The translations under genes were made by a program, and so were the position numbers. Positions 25,462 to 36,959 of a DNA stretch of 64,000 nt are shown here, in pieces. The notes beneath the pieces were generated by a model. It had not been told where the DNA came from and did no database searches. It worked only from the letters and a program-made list of their open reading frames with translations. This DNA is from Paragyromitra xinjiangensis (lineage: Eukaryota > Ascomycota > Pezizomycetes > Pezizales > Discinaceae), in NCBI GenBank assembly GCA_038503065.1, contig JBCAMK010000006.1, positions 1,178,001 through 1,242,000 of the forward strand, read 5' to 3'. How positions within the stretch are numbered: the stretch's first letter is position 1; each line of letters starts with the position of its first letter.

Positions 25462-27530
25462 CTACCAACGGTTCCAAGCAACGACAAATAGCAATATGAA
25501 GACAGCACACAAATATATATTCTGGAATGAATAAAGCCCTTTTTTTCTGGTAATCTCGCTACTTTCCAAAATCTGCGAAATCTGAAACCTGTTATTTTCG
25601 ATGGCATACTGTAGAGCCTTCTTCCGCGTGCGATCCTTTATCCGGAGGTCGGCCCCATGAGAAAGAAGATTAACGACAACTTGCTTGTGTCCACTTTTTG
25701 CCGCGAGATGCAGAGGTGTGCAGCCGCTAGAATCTCTTGCGTTAATATCAATCCTGGCTTTGCTATTTAGAAGCTCCGTTAGGTTCTGCAATGCCCCGTA
25801 CTCAGCAGCTTGATGCAACGGCGTTCGTCCAAGTCCGTCCCTAAGACGTGCTGTTTCATTCCCCCCTGTCGCATCCAGCAACACTCTCAGTATTGGCTGG
25901 TATTCGTCTTTCCTTGCAGCAAGATGTAGTGCCAACAAACCGTCCTTGTCTGGAGTTCTGCACCTCGCTCTAACAAAAATGCAGTCACGCGAGCAGCTTC
26001 GTCCCATTTGTAGCTCGTATGGCGTGCCACATAATGAAGCACTGTTCCTAGGTCATTGGAACTCGCATGGATATTGGCCCCCTTTTCCAAAAGTAATTGG
26101 ACTTTCGATAAGTCATTCGACTCGGCAGCAGCATGAAGAGGTGTTGTTCCCGAAATTCCCGTTACATTGGGATCTGAGCCGGCTTGCAATAGGAGCGACA
26201 TGATCTTAGGGGAATGATAGGAAGTTGAATACACCAAAATGGTTTCGCCGTAGAAAGTGGTGGTGTTTAGACTGGCGCCATGTTGGATTAACATATTAAC
26301 AATTTCTGCGGTGCCCTCAAGCACCGCAAACCCGAGAATAGTCATCGTTTTAGGTCGTTCCGCTTGAGAGTAGGTGCAATGAACGTCGGCACCTGCGCTT
26401 AGGAGTGTCGAGACGAATTTCTTGTTGCCATGCATGACTGCCATTCTTAGGGCAGTCATATCGGTATAGATATCGCGTGCATTTACAGGCACCCCTGCTT
26501 CTAGGAGGAGCTTGACGATATCAGTCTCCGTTCCGTCCAGAGGTGGGTTGGCCACAGCTGCTTGTAAGGCGTTGAAATACCTCCCTCCCTCGGCCAAGGC
26601 GTCCGCTCCCGCATCGATCAACAAGCGACAGTATCCGAATTTCGGGCAAGTATACTTCGCAGCTGCTTGGAGGGGGTATAAACAAGACCCACCCCCGCAA
26701 TTCGGGTCCGCCCCTGCCTCAAGTAGTCTTTTTAACATCCACGGTTCGTGGTTGTAAAGACATAAAATCCCGAGAGCGGAATGGCCTTCGGAATCCACGA
26801 TGTTAATTTCGGCTTTGGACTTCATGAGCTCATAAAAAGCACCTTTACTCCCATAAAGGCAGGCAGACATTAAGGCCGTCATTCCAGTCTTCCCAACGAA
26901 ATTCACGTTCGCACCGTTCTTGATCAAGCACGATATTTTGTCCCGCCTGTTAAGCATTGCCGAATAATGTAAGACAGTTCGCTCGAAGTAATCAAGAGCA
27001 TTTGGATTTGCCCCGAACTTGAACAAAATCTCGGCCTTCGTTTTGAATGTTTCGAAATCCTCTTCTTGGGTAACAATGTGCAGTGCAGTCTCGCCATCTT
27101 CTCTGAAAACAGAATTTGCATCTGCACCAGCTAAAAGAATCTCCTCGAGGGTCTCTCCGCTCACATCCTTGACGCTTATGGCCCAATGTAACGCAGTTCG
27201 GGAATCAATGCCATTTTCAAGGAGTTTCTGTACAATTCGTGGAAGATCTTGAATTATTGATTTGTCAAGAGTAGGTGCTACGAGTTGCCATGGACTATAA
27301 TTGCGGATTTTTTCTTCGACACCTGAAAACAAAGCTAGTTCGGCTTTCTGGCTCCGAGTAGCTTCAGATTCATGGAAGAGCTGATGCCGAGTATCTCCGA
27401 CGCCCAGCAGTAGTTGGTCTGGGCAGAGCGCTGGAGTGCCGCCCACAGGCTCTGAATCTAGACTAGGCAGAGAGGGAAGACTTGGAATCCGTCGTAGAAG
27501 TTTTTCATATCTAATATATTCGTCGTCCAT
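25462..27530 (-). pseudogene. Ankyrin-repeat protein with C-terminal membrane anchor, broken by a one-base frameshift
   Basis: Reading leftwards from ATG 27530, an N-terminal segment of about 90 residues is followed by a long series of ankyrin repeats with the usual G-TALH, LLL-GAD-N and TPLHAAAE patterns. The frame runs to about 25950 and then leaves the repeat register. The next frame picks up exactly within a repeat (DKDGLLALHLAARKDEYQP) and continues through three further repeats to a hydrophobic C-terminal segment (LCAVFILLFVVAW) and a stop at 25462. Restoring one base near 25949 would give about 689 residues with unbroken repeat spacing, so this is a one-base loss or a sequence error, not an intron. 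The short hydrophobic end suggests a tail-anchored protein. An upstream exon around 27650-27790 is possible (GTAAGT donor at about 27643) but could not be joined. Confidence 0.8.
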
Positions 27531-28303
27531 GAGAAGGTGGCCGCCAAGATCGCCTCTGAGGAACTGCTATCACTCCACCAACGTCGGTATTCGTTTCGGG
27601 AGTAATAGTCAAACCCTTTTTTCTGGGGGCGTTTGACTTACTAAGATAATAAATACGTGAGAGAATAGTAGCAGTTTGATCAGTGATGGTAAGAGAAGAA
27701 ACATTTTTCTCAGAAGCACCGTTCAGCTGATAGCTGTCGTGTAACGAAATCGCTAGCCTAACCACATAAAGTACATGTAACTAGAATTAAGCCAAATTCT
27801 TGACGCATATACGAGTAAATACTGTAGAAAATATATGAAAATCTAGTGTTATTTTAAAACGATACTGGCCCTAGCCTCGTTCACGCCTTTGTAATTATCT
27901 TTGAAACATTCCATGCTTTCGATGATTAGTCACTATCTATGATACATACCTACATGTATTCACCTGAAAATGAGGCTATGCTGGCCAGCCTTCAGTCTTT
28001 TAGAGTCAATCAACCCACGAAACTACTCGCACTACATGTATCCGACAACTCGCGATTCATCTGGAAGCACTTTCCTCACCCAAGAACTCAGTCATTATAG
28101 TTATCTCAAGACACCACTCGACAGTTAACGAGAAAGAGACTGACACAAAACTCAACCAGGCCGATCTCGCCCCTACTCCAACCTGGTTAGTATTTCAACT
28201 CCTTCATCAAACCGCATAATCAGCATTTTTGTGAAAATTGCCCATTTTTCTAATCTCAAGCTCTAAATGAGCTTTTAGGTGCACCTGCAAGGACAATTCC
28301 AGT
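27531..28303. promoter_or_regulatory. Divergent intergenic region between the ankyrin gene and the orphan gene
   Basis: About 770 bp. The left part has an open minus-strand stretch bounded by an AG acceptor (about 27780) and a GTAAGT donor (about 27643) that may be an extra exon of the ankyrin gene. The right part has a probable leader intron of the orphan gene, with GTTAGT at about 28186 and TTTTAG just before 28280. Confidence 0.35.
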
Positions 28304-29467
28304 ATGCCTCCTCACTGGGACCTCGGTGCCCTCTTGCTGGCGATGATCACAATTCCTCTTGTCATGTCGCCCAGCGGTGCAAAGATCTTTCAATTTATTG
28401 CATCCTATTCCTTGGGCCTCATCTGGCCGGATGTTGGTTGGTGTGATTCTTTCTGCTGGTCAGATATCCAAGATGGCCTCATGCACCTCTGTATGGCAAA
28501 TGGGCAATGTGTTGCAGGAAACCAAAATCACTCTCAGGGTGCCAGAAAATGCTGGGAACAACTCCTTTCGACCCAATTCAACAGGTCCTGGGGAGCTCGT
28601 GGAAGAGCAAGGGTCAGAAAACCTACCCAATTGCTCTTCGGGGGTCGATATTTAGCGACGGATACTCGGACCCTTCTCACATGCTTATTGCTTAGTTCTG
28701 GAGATTCGTCATCATGCGTCATCTCCGACGATGCTTGTGATTTCGTGCTCGGGGACACCAAGCTAGAGTTGTTTTTCTGTGGAGATATTCTATGTGCCCA
28801 CATCCAAGGTTCCTCCAGAGCATGCCAAAAAAGGTTAACAAAGAAGGAATGCGAGAATATATTGCTAGGATACCCACCGTGTTATAGAGAACGAGTAGTC
28901 ACGACCCAAGGTCACACCTTCGATTATCCTGATCGGATGGATGGTTGGATGAAGCGTGGTGGATGGATAATTGCGCTAGGATTAGGGCATGTTTCTCCGT
29001 TAAGGTTGTATATAGACCGAGGCATGGATTACAGGGACGCTTGTTGCCGGATAAGAGATATTTGCGTCGATGATATTCGACCTGCAATCCCAGCTAGATT
29101 CAAGGGGGGTTTAGGTAAGCCTCTCGAGGTAATTTGCAAGATGTACGAACAGCAGTCAGGCAGTGGGATTCCAACCGAGCTTAAAGGTACCGAGCTCCAT
29201 GATGCTTGCAACGATGGCATGTACACCAGTAACCTTACAGCCGACGAATGCATTTTTGCGATAAATCTTTTCAACAGGAAGGGACCCTTGACAGCTCAAG
29301 GGATAGCGATGCTGGAGCCTATACTGGTCGGGGTGCTCGCTGCAGCTATCCGGGGTATGTTCCATCTTCAACACTACCTCAAGAACGTAGGCGGTCGGAT
29401 GAACAGAAGAGTGGAGTTGCTTTTCCAAAAGAATCAACATGTTTTTCTCAAGGATTGTGTACATTAG
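28304..29467 (+). CDS. Orphan protein, 387 residues, family not recognised
   Basis: This is one uninterrupted frame with a good start context (CAGTATGCC). The N-terminus has two hydrophobic stretches (ALLLAMITIPLVM at about 9-21, FQFIASYSLGLIW at about 29-41) separated by a short polar turn, so it may be membrane-bound or carry a signal anchor. Cysteines are numerous (about 20), several in the C-x(2-3)-C range. A further hydrophobic segment lies near the C-terminus (ILVGVLAAAIRGMFHL, about 343-358). I recognise no catalytic motif. The long open frame and plausible composition argue for a real gene. It lies between an ankyrin gene and an F-box/ankyrin gene in the accessory block. Confidence 0.6.
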   Translation: MPPHWDLGALLLAMITIPLVMSPSGAKIFQFIASYSLGLIWPDVGWCDSFCWSDIQDGLMHLCMANGQCVAGNQNHSQGARKCWEQLLSTQFNRSWGARGRARVRKPTQLLFGGRYLATDTRTLLTCLLLSSGDSSSCVISDDACDFVLGDTKLELFFCGDILCAHIQGSSRACQKRLTKKECENILLGYPPCYRERVVTTQGHTFDYPDRMDGWMKRGGWIIALGLGHVSPLRLYIDRGMDYRDACCRIRDICVDDIRPAIPARFKGGLGKPLEVICKMYEQQSGSGIPTELKGTELHDACNDGMYTSNLTADECIFAINLFNRKGPLTAQGIAMLEPILVGVLAAAIRGMFHLQHYLKNVGGRMNRRVELLFQKNQHVFLKDCVH

Positions 29468-30148
29468 GTAGATAAACAAAGCAATACCTGAATAGTCCTT
29501 GATAGTACCGTACCAAACACAATGTATCTCGATCCACTTATAGTGAGGCAGATACTAAAAGTTTTGGTAAATTCTAGGGGCGGGTTGGTGAACGATCTCT
29601 TGGTAGAGGGTAAATAGGATACAGAAAAAAACTCCCAGTCATAAAGCAGAAGCCTCAGTTCACCTATTAAGCATGTGTGGCTGGAGACCCATATGAAAGA
29701 ACAGGCATGAGGCTCAAAATGCCAAGACATGAGAACCCTAACTCAATTTGAGGGAAAAGTATAAAAGGTCAGATGTTTATGAGGATCAGAGGAAAAAGGG
29801 GGACCGGAAAATGTTTTGAGAAGAACAAAAGGAAACTTGCTGCTGCCCTTCTGTTCTTTTCCCGAGAGATTTTATTATTAGGCTGCAATTTACCAGAAAT
29901 GGGTGGATTATTTGGTAGTATCAAGTGGCCAAGTCCACATGTAGGTTCCCAGGTTCACACCAATCCCTTGCTATGGGGTTGGGTCAAGCCTTGCCGTGTT
30001 TCTTAGCAACACGTTTAGCTTCCCAAGCCTCGCTTGGAGTTACACACTCACAAACATCGCACTAAAACGTGTCATGGGGTAGCTCCAGGTAATTAATAAC
30101 TCCACAGAGTACCTGAATTAACCCCTTTCTCAGAGTAAAGACTTCACA
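29468..30148. other. Intergenic, promoter side of the F-box gene
   Basis: About 680 bp without a supported coding frame. A GTATAAAAGG TATA-like box occurs at 29759-29768, about 380 bp before the F-box gene start, which is rather far for its core promoter. Confidence 0.4.
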
Positions 30149-30778
30149 ATGCCACAAACGCTACTCGACCTCCCAAACGAACTTCTCTTTACAATCGTCG
30201 ATTGCCTCTCTTTCCATGACCTAGCCTCACTACGCCTCACAAATCGCGACTTGAGCTCAGTCCTAGCTTCGCGTATCCACGAAAAGCTATTCAGCGACAG
30301 CAACGGCCTGGTCCCCGTACTTCACTGGGCGGCATATAGAGGATACGGCGAGTTGATAAAGCTCGCGCTTTCCAAGGGGATTAGCGTCGAGAAACGGGAT
30401 ACAGCCCAAAGGACAGCGATTCACTTTGCTGGTTACTTCAAGGACCCATCAATGGTGATACTTCTCTTGGAGAATGACGCGGAACCTGATTCTAAGGATG
30501 ATATGGGAAGGACAGCATTATTCAAAGCTGTGAGCTGGGGGTTAAGAAGGACGGTGAAAGTGTTATTAGAGCACGGTGCGGATATAAATGTGAAGGATAT
30601 GTATGGAGACACGGCGCTTGGTTGGTCAACGGACCTACGGATGCTTTGGGTAGTTGATAGGGCCCTCCTCAAGCGAAAATTAATTCGATACCTTTCTCTT
30701 CGAGATCTTCGAGAGAAAATAAGCTCTATAGGGGAGGGGGCGGTTCCTAAGAGAGTCAGCAAAGCCCGAGAGAAATAA
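30149..30778 (+). CDS. F-box/ankyrin-repeat protein
   Basis: A single-exon frame of 209 residues. The F-box is at residues 5-45 (LDLPNELLFTIVDCLSFHDL, then LRLTNRDLSSVL). About four ankyrin repeats follow at 57-165, with VLHWAAYRGYGE, TAIHFAGYFKD, GRTALFKAVSWG and LLEHGADINVKD. The C-terminus is short and basic. F-box proteins recruit targets to SCF (SKP1-cullin-1) ubiquitin ligases, here presumably through the ankyrin surface; the target is unknown. The start context (CACAATGCC) is good. The protein is shorter than many F-box/ankyrin proteins, but the frame shows no damage. Confidence 0.85.
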   Translation: MPQTLLDLPNELLFTIVDCLSFHDLASLRLTNRDLSSVLASRIHEKLFSDSNGLVPVLHWAAYRGYGELIKLALSKGISVEKRDTAQRTAIHFAGYFKDPSMVILLLENDAEPDSKDDMGRTALFKAVSWGLRRTVKVLLEHGADINVKDMYGDTALGWSTDLRMLWVVDRALLKRKLIRYLSLRDLREKISSIGEGAVPKRVSKAREK

Positions 30779-31677
30779 AGGTTATGCACTCTGGTCACAC
30801 CTTTGTGTGGGCAGTATCAGCGACCATCATTCGCCTCATCACCATCAGGCCTAGACTAGACATCAGCTGCCTCCGGCATCGGAGCTATTCCTTAGGATAC
30901 CCCAGCAGCAGATCGGTGGCGAGACGGATTCTCTATTTTCGGTCAGCTTATGTCCACCTTCGGGATATGCATGAATCGATAGCAAGATGCAGCGAAGTCA
31001 TTATTGATCATGGAAGATCACTCGATAGCACAAGAAACCTTGGCGGGATTGATAAAGGTCAAACATAGGAAAAGGAGTGATAATGGTGGCGTTTGAAAAC
31101 CAAGAGCCAGAGATCCACCCTACAGTACACAGCTTCGTATTCCGCTCGAAGTCAGCCAACTATGGGTCGGCCACTTATTCTTCCTACTTGTACCATGCAA
31201 CAGTCTTATCCCTCTGTCTGGGAGTTCGGGAATTTTGTACTATCTTAAATTTATTTATTGTGAATAGTAGTGATGTTTTATAAGCGCTGAAGACGCGATT
31301 AATTGACTTCTGTGGTGGAGCGCGAGCATCCAACATATGACCTTATTTCACGATCTGCTATAAGTGCTTGTTACGCTCAATGCACTTATCCATAAATCAT
31401 AGATCGAAACAAAAAGCGTCATTATTAATCGTATTAGTATCTAATCCCTTTCAGATACAAGCTAAAGTAGGCGCCGCATCAAAAACCTTGGTCTCCCTAC
31501 GTCTCTAGAATTAACGAAAGATTCTCCAAGGGCTTAGCTGCAGGTTTATTTTACTTGAAATTCTCACGACAAAAATGTGCCCCCACTAGCCGTTATCCCT
31601 CTACCAATCGTAACTATTATCAGGAAAACATCTCACACAAAGAAAGACTATGGGCTCTAGGTAAACACTTCCGAACA
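30779..31677. other. Convergent intergenic region, nothing recognised
   Basis: About 900 bp between two convergent genes. Short plus-strand frames at 30784-31283 have no domain or protein-like pattern. Confidence 0.4.
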
Positions 31678-34600
31678 CTAATCATCAAGCTCTGATTCTT
31701 CGACCTGAGATCTCCCCCCAACCCCTCCCGTAAGAACACTATCTCTAATCCTCGCAATCATCCTAGCAAATTCTCCAATCCTATGATGCATTTCCCTGAA
31801 ACCATCACCATCCCATGGATCTGGGTTCCCATGTGCCATAATGCTACGATCTCTAGTCCATGCGGGATGATCGAATCCGCCTACACCAGAGCTCTTAAAG
31901 AATTCATCAAGATCTGGATCCCAGCCGCCAACGCAACCAATTCCCAATCCTTGCTGCTTTGATAGAGTGTTGAGCCACTCAGCGTTAGTGAGACCGGCAC
32001 CCCAACGGATATCATGGTTGGTTTTGAGGCCCCTCCAAGTTATTGCGATCCCATCTGGGTAGAGGCGATTAACATGATCCGTGTCAAAGTGCTCGTACCT
32101 AGTGACTTCGAAGAAGTAGGAAGTCCCATGAACCCAGTACTGGTACTTGGTTTTCATGATCACCGCCTCCACTGCCATTCCTGGTAGATTGACGTAGCTG
32201 ATCCTCTTCACTGTTCTTCTAAGATCTGGCTCTCCTGCAACTGGAACCCCACGGGGATCTGTTTCGTCCGGGATTTCTTCGACTCTAAGTTTTCTAGAGA
32301 ATTCGGCAAAAATGGGGTAGATGTCAGTATCTTTGTAGAGCTGGTAGGCGCTGAGCTCTATCTGCCAGGCGATATCCCTCTCCAGATCAAAGGTTTTGAT
32401 TTCGAAAGGCCCCTTGCGACGAGTAAAGGCATCTCCGGTTTTTTCGTTGTCACTAGTAAGGGTACTGCGCACATGTAACCATCTCCTCATACCAACTCTC
32501 CATAATTCCCCAGCCTCGTTAGTCATGTCGCTTGGATGATCCCCCGGAACAAGTTCAAATTTAACTTCGAGGCGGATATCGTTGGTTTGACCTTTGTCAT
32601 CGTACATTCTAATTTCAAATGTAGCAAATAGAGCAGGCTCTACCACAAGTCCAGGGCTAGGTGGTGGGTTCGGAAGAATGTTGGGACTGGAATCCGAATT
32701 ATAGCCGCCGAAAACATATAGCTTACTCTCAACTGGATGGAAAAGTTCCGTATTAGAGTCACACTCCTCAATGACAGCTCTGGCAACATCCTCATCTCCG
32801 ATGCTAAATAATTAGTCAGAATTTACTTATACCTAGATCTCTGAGTCGGGACCTGAAGGGCAACTTACTATCTGATAATCTCGCCTGCCGTTTGAGGATC
32901 TCCCATCATTTCGCAAAAGTCTTCCAAGTCAAACTGCCCACCAACTGGTTTCTTGTATCCAAAAAGCAGGAGGGTTCCAAAATGAATCTTCAATGCTGAA
33001 TATCCTCTAAAGTAGCAAATATCATTCAGTCCTTGTTGGATCACCCTTTTAAGATAAACATAGTTTTTCTTCTCCATTATTTCTCTCTTCACTTGCCACT
33101 CATTCAAAAAATGATCGGAAGGGCGAAATCCGGTGAGGAAAACCTGAACACCTATATTCTCTGGAAGGCGCTTAATAGTCACTTGACGGTTCTCAAGGTT
33201 GTGTCTCTTCACAACACGAACAGCAGCGCCGGGAAGCCCCATAGATGGAGGATGGACCAAGAATTTTCTGCTCGGTTTCCTGTTCTTGGAAGCGATCTCG
33301 CAGAAGGCGCCATAAATCCTATCAATAGCAATATCGACATTCTTAGGTTGGTTTCCAAGAACGCGGAACATACTCCTCTTGCGGGAAAATATGATGTAAA
33401 CCTCACAATCGAATCTAACAGCATCAAGAGCCTCGAATGCCATGCCAAGGGAGGTTTGGGGGTTAATTTCTTTGGTTGGCCAGACAAACACTCCGACGGC
33501 GTTGAACGAAGCTCCTTCCCCAGGCGCTTGGCGATATCTCCTGCGCACAGCTGACTCAAGAGAGATTTTATCAATGCGTGCCTGTTTACGATCACTAGGA
33601 GCAGCATTGATCTTTGCCCAAGTACCACCAACACGCACCGCACTGTCTTCAATGTCGATGTTTATATGGTCCATTAAGGCTAGGAGGTCACGCTTGGCAA
33701 GAGTGATGTCATCCGGTGCCCCCCACATTTGTATGTTCTGATATCTACTGTATCAGCTTAAAGTACTAGGATAGTAGGATAGTGACTTACGGGTATATCA
33801 ACTTCCGTCGGCATCGACAAATGGGTATTAGTCTTCACAGCAATGTGACGAAGATTGGTGTTCCTGGGCCCAAAAAATCTTTCATCAAAGTCAGGGTGGC
33901 GGCGTAAAGGCAAACTGAAGAAGGCTATATATAGAGGATATTGTGTAAGCCACCTGAGTACAGATAAACGGAGCACGCAGAGCTACAGAGAGACTTACCA
34001 TCCGGTGCAAACCCAGCTCTTTCTGCCCTATCAGCCTCATTGTCTCTCAGAAACCCGTCTGGGCCTTCGTAACCGTCAGGCCCAAGACCCAATGTATAAG
34101 GATCGCTCAAATAAAGATTTGGGGTGATGTAAGCTGAGCGGAATCCCCCCTCCCCCTCAATATTGGACCCACGGTGGAAAGAATTGCGCCCAGGACGAGA
34201 CTGAGGGTGGGAACTAGGTATCGATGGCGTACTGTTGGTGTAAGGTCGACGGCCACGGTCTTGGTTATGCAGCCGCTGCTGTTCATCACGATAGTAATTC
34301 TGCCCACCAAAAGGAGTTAAGATAGGTCGTCCATACTTGAAATTCTGGCTATTTTGAGAAGGCAAGACAGGTTGTCCATATTTAAAATTTTGACCATCAG
34401 AAGGATGGGGGTCAAGTTCGCCGTAACCGCTATTTAGGGATCCGTTTTCCAGAGTGTTAAGATTAGGAGCAAGAGTGAATGCCGGTTCTGTCCGCGATAC
34501 AGAAAATTTGGCAACCGTGGAAGCTGGGTAGCTCTTTGAGCCACTGATCTCAGAAGAAGTATAAAGAGATGTAGAAGACTGAAGTGGAGCGGTAACGTTT

Positions 34601-34788
34601 GTAAATTGTGAGATAGGTGTAACTGGTCTCGACTTTTGGGCATCCTGATCATTGGCCGAATAGGCAGAATTACCAGCATCTAGAGTAGTATTAACGCTAA
34701 CTTTAGACTTTAACCTTGTTATGCGGACCGGGGTTTTTCCATCGTTCTCGTCACCCCAAAAAAGGGCATTATCAAACTCAAAATCCAT
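31678..34788 (-). CDS. KH-like domain protein of unknown function, 972 residues, four exons
   Basis: The model is complement(join(31678..32803,32869..33737,33791..33924,33999..34788)). All junctions have consensus ends and keep one frame. Residues 1-260 are low-complexity (Ser/Asn/Pro/Gly), with a short internal repeat of the type QNFKYGQPVLPSQ/QNFKYGRPILTPF. Residues 264-328, built across exons 2 and 3, look like a KH domain: RFFGPRNTNLRHIAVKTNTH with GPRN at 282-285 as the GxxG loop, then IQMWGAPDDITLAKRDLLAL. A long globular part follows, with aromatic-rich segments such as YQYWVHGTSYFFEVTRY in exon 4. The acidic C-terminus ends SQVEESELDD. It may belong to the fungal DUF7905 group, but I cannot confirm that. 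RNA or protein binding is inferred. Upstream in-frame residues exist, but the start at 34788 opens the compact MDFEFDNALFWGDE. Confidence 0.78.
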
Positions 34789-35565
34789 CGAAAGTCGCAA
34801 GACGAATAATGAAAGAAATGATGCTATTTGGATGACTGGAAAGCAGCAGAATCGGTTAGTTCGGTTCTGATAATAAGTAGATGTAGGACCAATGGGCAAT
34901 TTATGGAGATGATATGTTTGCAAGTTGGAAGAAGTGGAAGCAAGAAACGGACGTGATTGATGACCAGTGAGATGGGGTTCATTGTGACTGTAGGTGAGGT
35001 TGTAGGGTAACGTGACCTGAATTCTACAGAGCGTTATATGCCAACCAATTGCCAAGACGGGTAACTCTATAGGAACAATTTTATCTGCAGGAACATTCAA
35101 GAGGGTACTACAATACATCTATCTAGCCCACTATCAGAAGGCCCTATTCAGCCCTATTCGGCCCAAACCCACCACGAACAAGCCCTGAAATATCCCAGAA
35201 ACAACCGCCAGGCTCCTCGATAGCTTCTAGTGCATGAAAAGTCTCAAGTCTTTAAATACCACTCGAGTAAGTTTGGAGCTTGAGTGTTAGAGATACTCCC
35301 TAATACAGGGTACCCCCTCGGACGTGGCTTTGGGGTCAGAAATGATTGAGAGACAGGCACCCAAGCACACAGGCACTTAGGCACCCGAGAGAACTATTTA
35401 GATAGGGGACGTACTGCCCACCTCAAGCAAGCAATCGAGTCTTCTATTCCTCCCTACGTGCCCAATACTACAACATGAAGTGCTGCGAGGGATGAGACCG
35501 ATACAGTCCCCCGCCAAGATTCTCTAATCATAATTGATTCTAGCCACGAAACTAGTGATAAACTA
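34789..35565. other. Promoter side of the KH-like gene
   Basis: About 780 bp. The minus-strand frame stays open upstream of 34788 to about 35118 but is not protein-like. No other feature was seen. Confidence 0.35.
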
Positions 35566-36050
35566 CGCTTGGCCAGCGCAACCAATCGTCCGGTCCGACC
35601 AAAAACTGGATAGGACGGACTGGACTAGCTTGGTGCAGTCTGGTCCTAGTCGACTAGTTAGAGACTGAATCATTTTTTCGGAGGCTCAAGTCACAACCCG
35701 CTTTTTCGCTTCAGGAAATAGAGCAACTGAGGTAGAAGTTACAACGAGGCTTGGCGGCCTTGGTTAACAAACCAGTCTCTATTTTGTAGAAAAATGCTTG
35801 ATTTGTTACTCAAGCTTTGCTGTACCCTCTATCCTCTACCCCTCTACTATAATATAGTTTTTTTCTTTGCTTGAAGCTGGGTTTAAACAATACTGTATTC
35901 AGGTTTCTTGGCAGTCCGTCTATTTTTTGGACGGACTGGCTTGGAAAAAAAGACTGCAGACTTGGCAGTCCAGACGGTCTGGCTTGGCTACAGTCGACTG
36001 CGGTCGACTGTAGTCGGACCAGACGGTTGGTCTCGCTGCGCTTGGCTTCA
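35566..36050. mobile_element. Palindrome-rich inverted-repeat element, about 480 bp
   Basis: The left end (CAGCGCAACCAATCGTCCGG at 35574 then TCCGACC) is matched in reverse complement by the right end (GTCGGACCAGACGGTTGGTC at 36013 then TCGCTGCG). This gives imperfect terminal inverted repeats of about 30 bp. The interior holds multiple variants of GGACGGACTGG, GCAGTC and GTCGACT on both strands, including CAGTCGACTGCGGTCGACTG. No transposase frame is present. It looks like a non-autonomous DNA element or an array of short palindromes. Confidence 0.55.
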
Positions 36051-36959
36051 GGTATGGCTCCCGCGTAACTTTTGGAGCATCCGTAGATGGTACACCCCCA
36101 AGCTCTACCCGACCACGGGAAGAGTTGTGCTGGAGGTCCATTAGTTAGCAACGGCCTTTCCCCAGTGATCTCAGCTGCCAAGATGCATTTGTCGATCCTT
36201 CATCCAAACTACATATAAGTTTACATACTAAACAGAACAAGCGTCGCCAGACCGCAAGAGGTTGGTCAAAAATTCTTTTTTAGATACATAGTGATCTCAC
36301 TGATTTCTGGGTACAATGATATCGCATGCAACAAGGGTTATGGCGTGAACAAAACCCAGGCTGTTTAGGATCTTTAACTGCTGGCCCTTTAATAAGTTCC
36401 TCGTTTATCAATGAGCCATGCCCACTAGACTACTGATCCCAAACACCAGAAACAGAGAAACCCATGGTTATCTTGGAAATAGGGACTAAAGCATAGATGC
36501 TGCGATGTTATTTTAAAGGGCAATCATCGTGATTCCCGTGCGTGATACCGGCTATGGGAAATGATCCTCGACCGTTGCCAGTGCTTTAAGGCTACAGGCC
36601 AAGCAGGCCCAACTTTATGCCTCTTTGAAAGGAATCGAAGCCTAGATCTACGGAGCCAGAACAGACACATTTTCTAGGGCCTCCTTCTCCCCAGACCGCC
36701 CCCCCTCAGTAAACGAGGCCACCCCGCCATAAGAGCTTTTCAACGTACTCTTTTGAAGGAACTAAAAATATATATACAATTAGTTTACCTACCATGCCCA
36801 TAATAGAGCTCTATAATTAGGAGAAATAAAGTCACTTTTCTCCAATTACTAATTTCCAACCTCTGAAAGCGCAAAAGCTAGCCCACACAAACATCCCACC
36901 ACCGCCTTCCCAATATATCAAGGCTATGCCAGAATTCTCTGCGCTTGGCCACTGTATCT
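36051..36959. other. Intergenic, nothing recognised
   Basis: No convincing frame or RNA gene. The sequence is AT-rich around 36760-36840. Confidence 0.35.
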
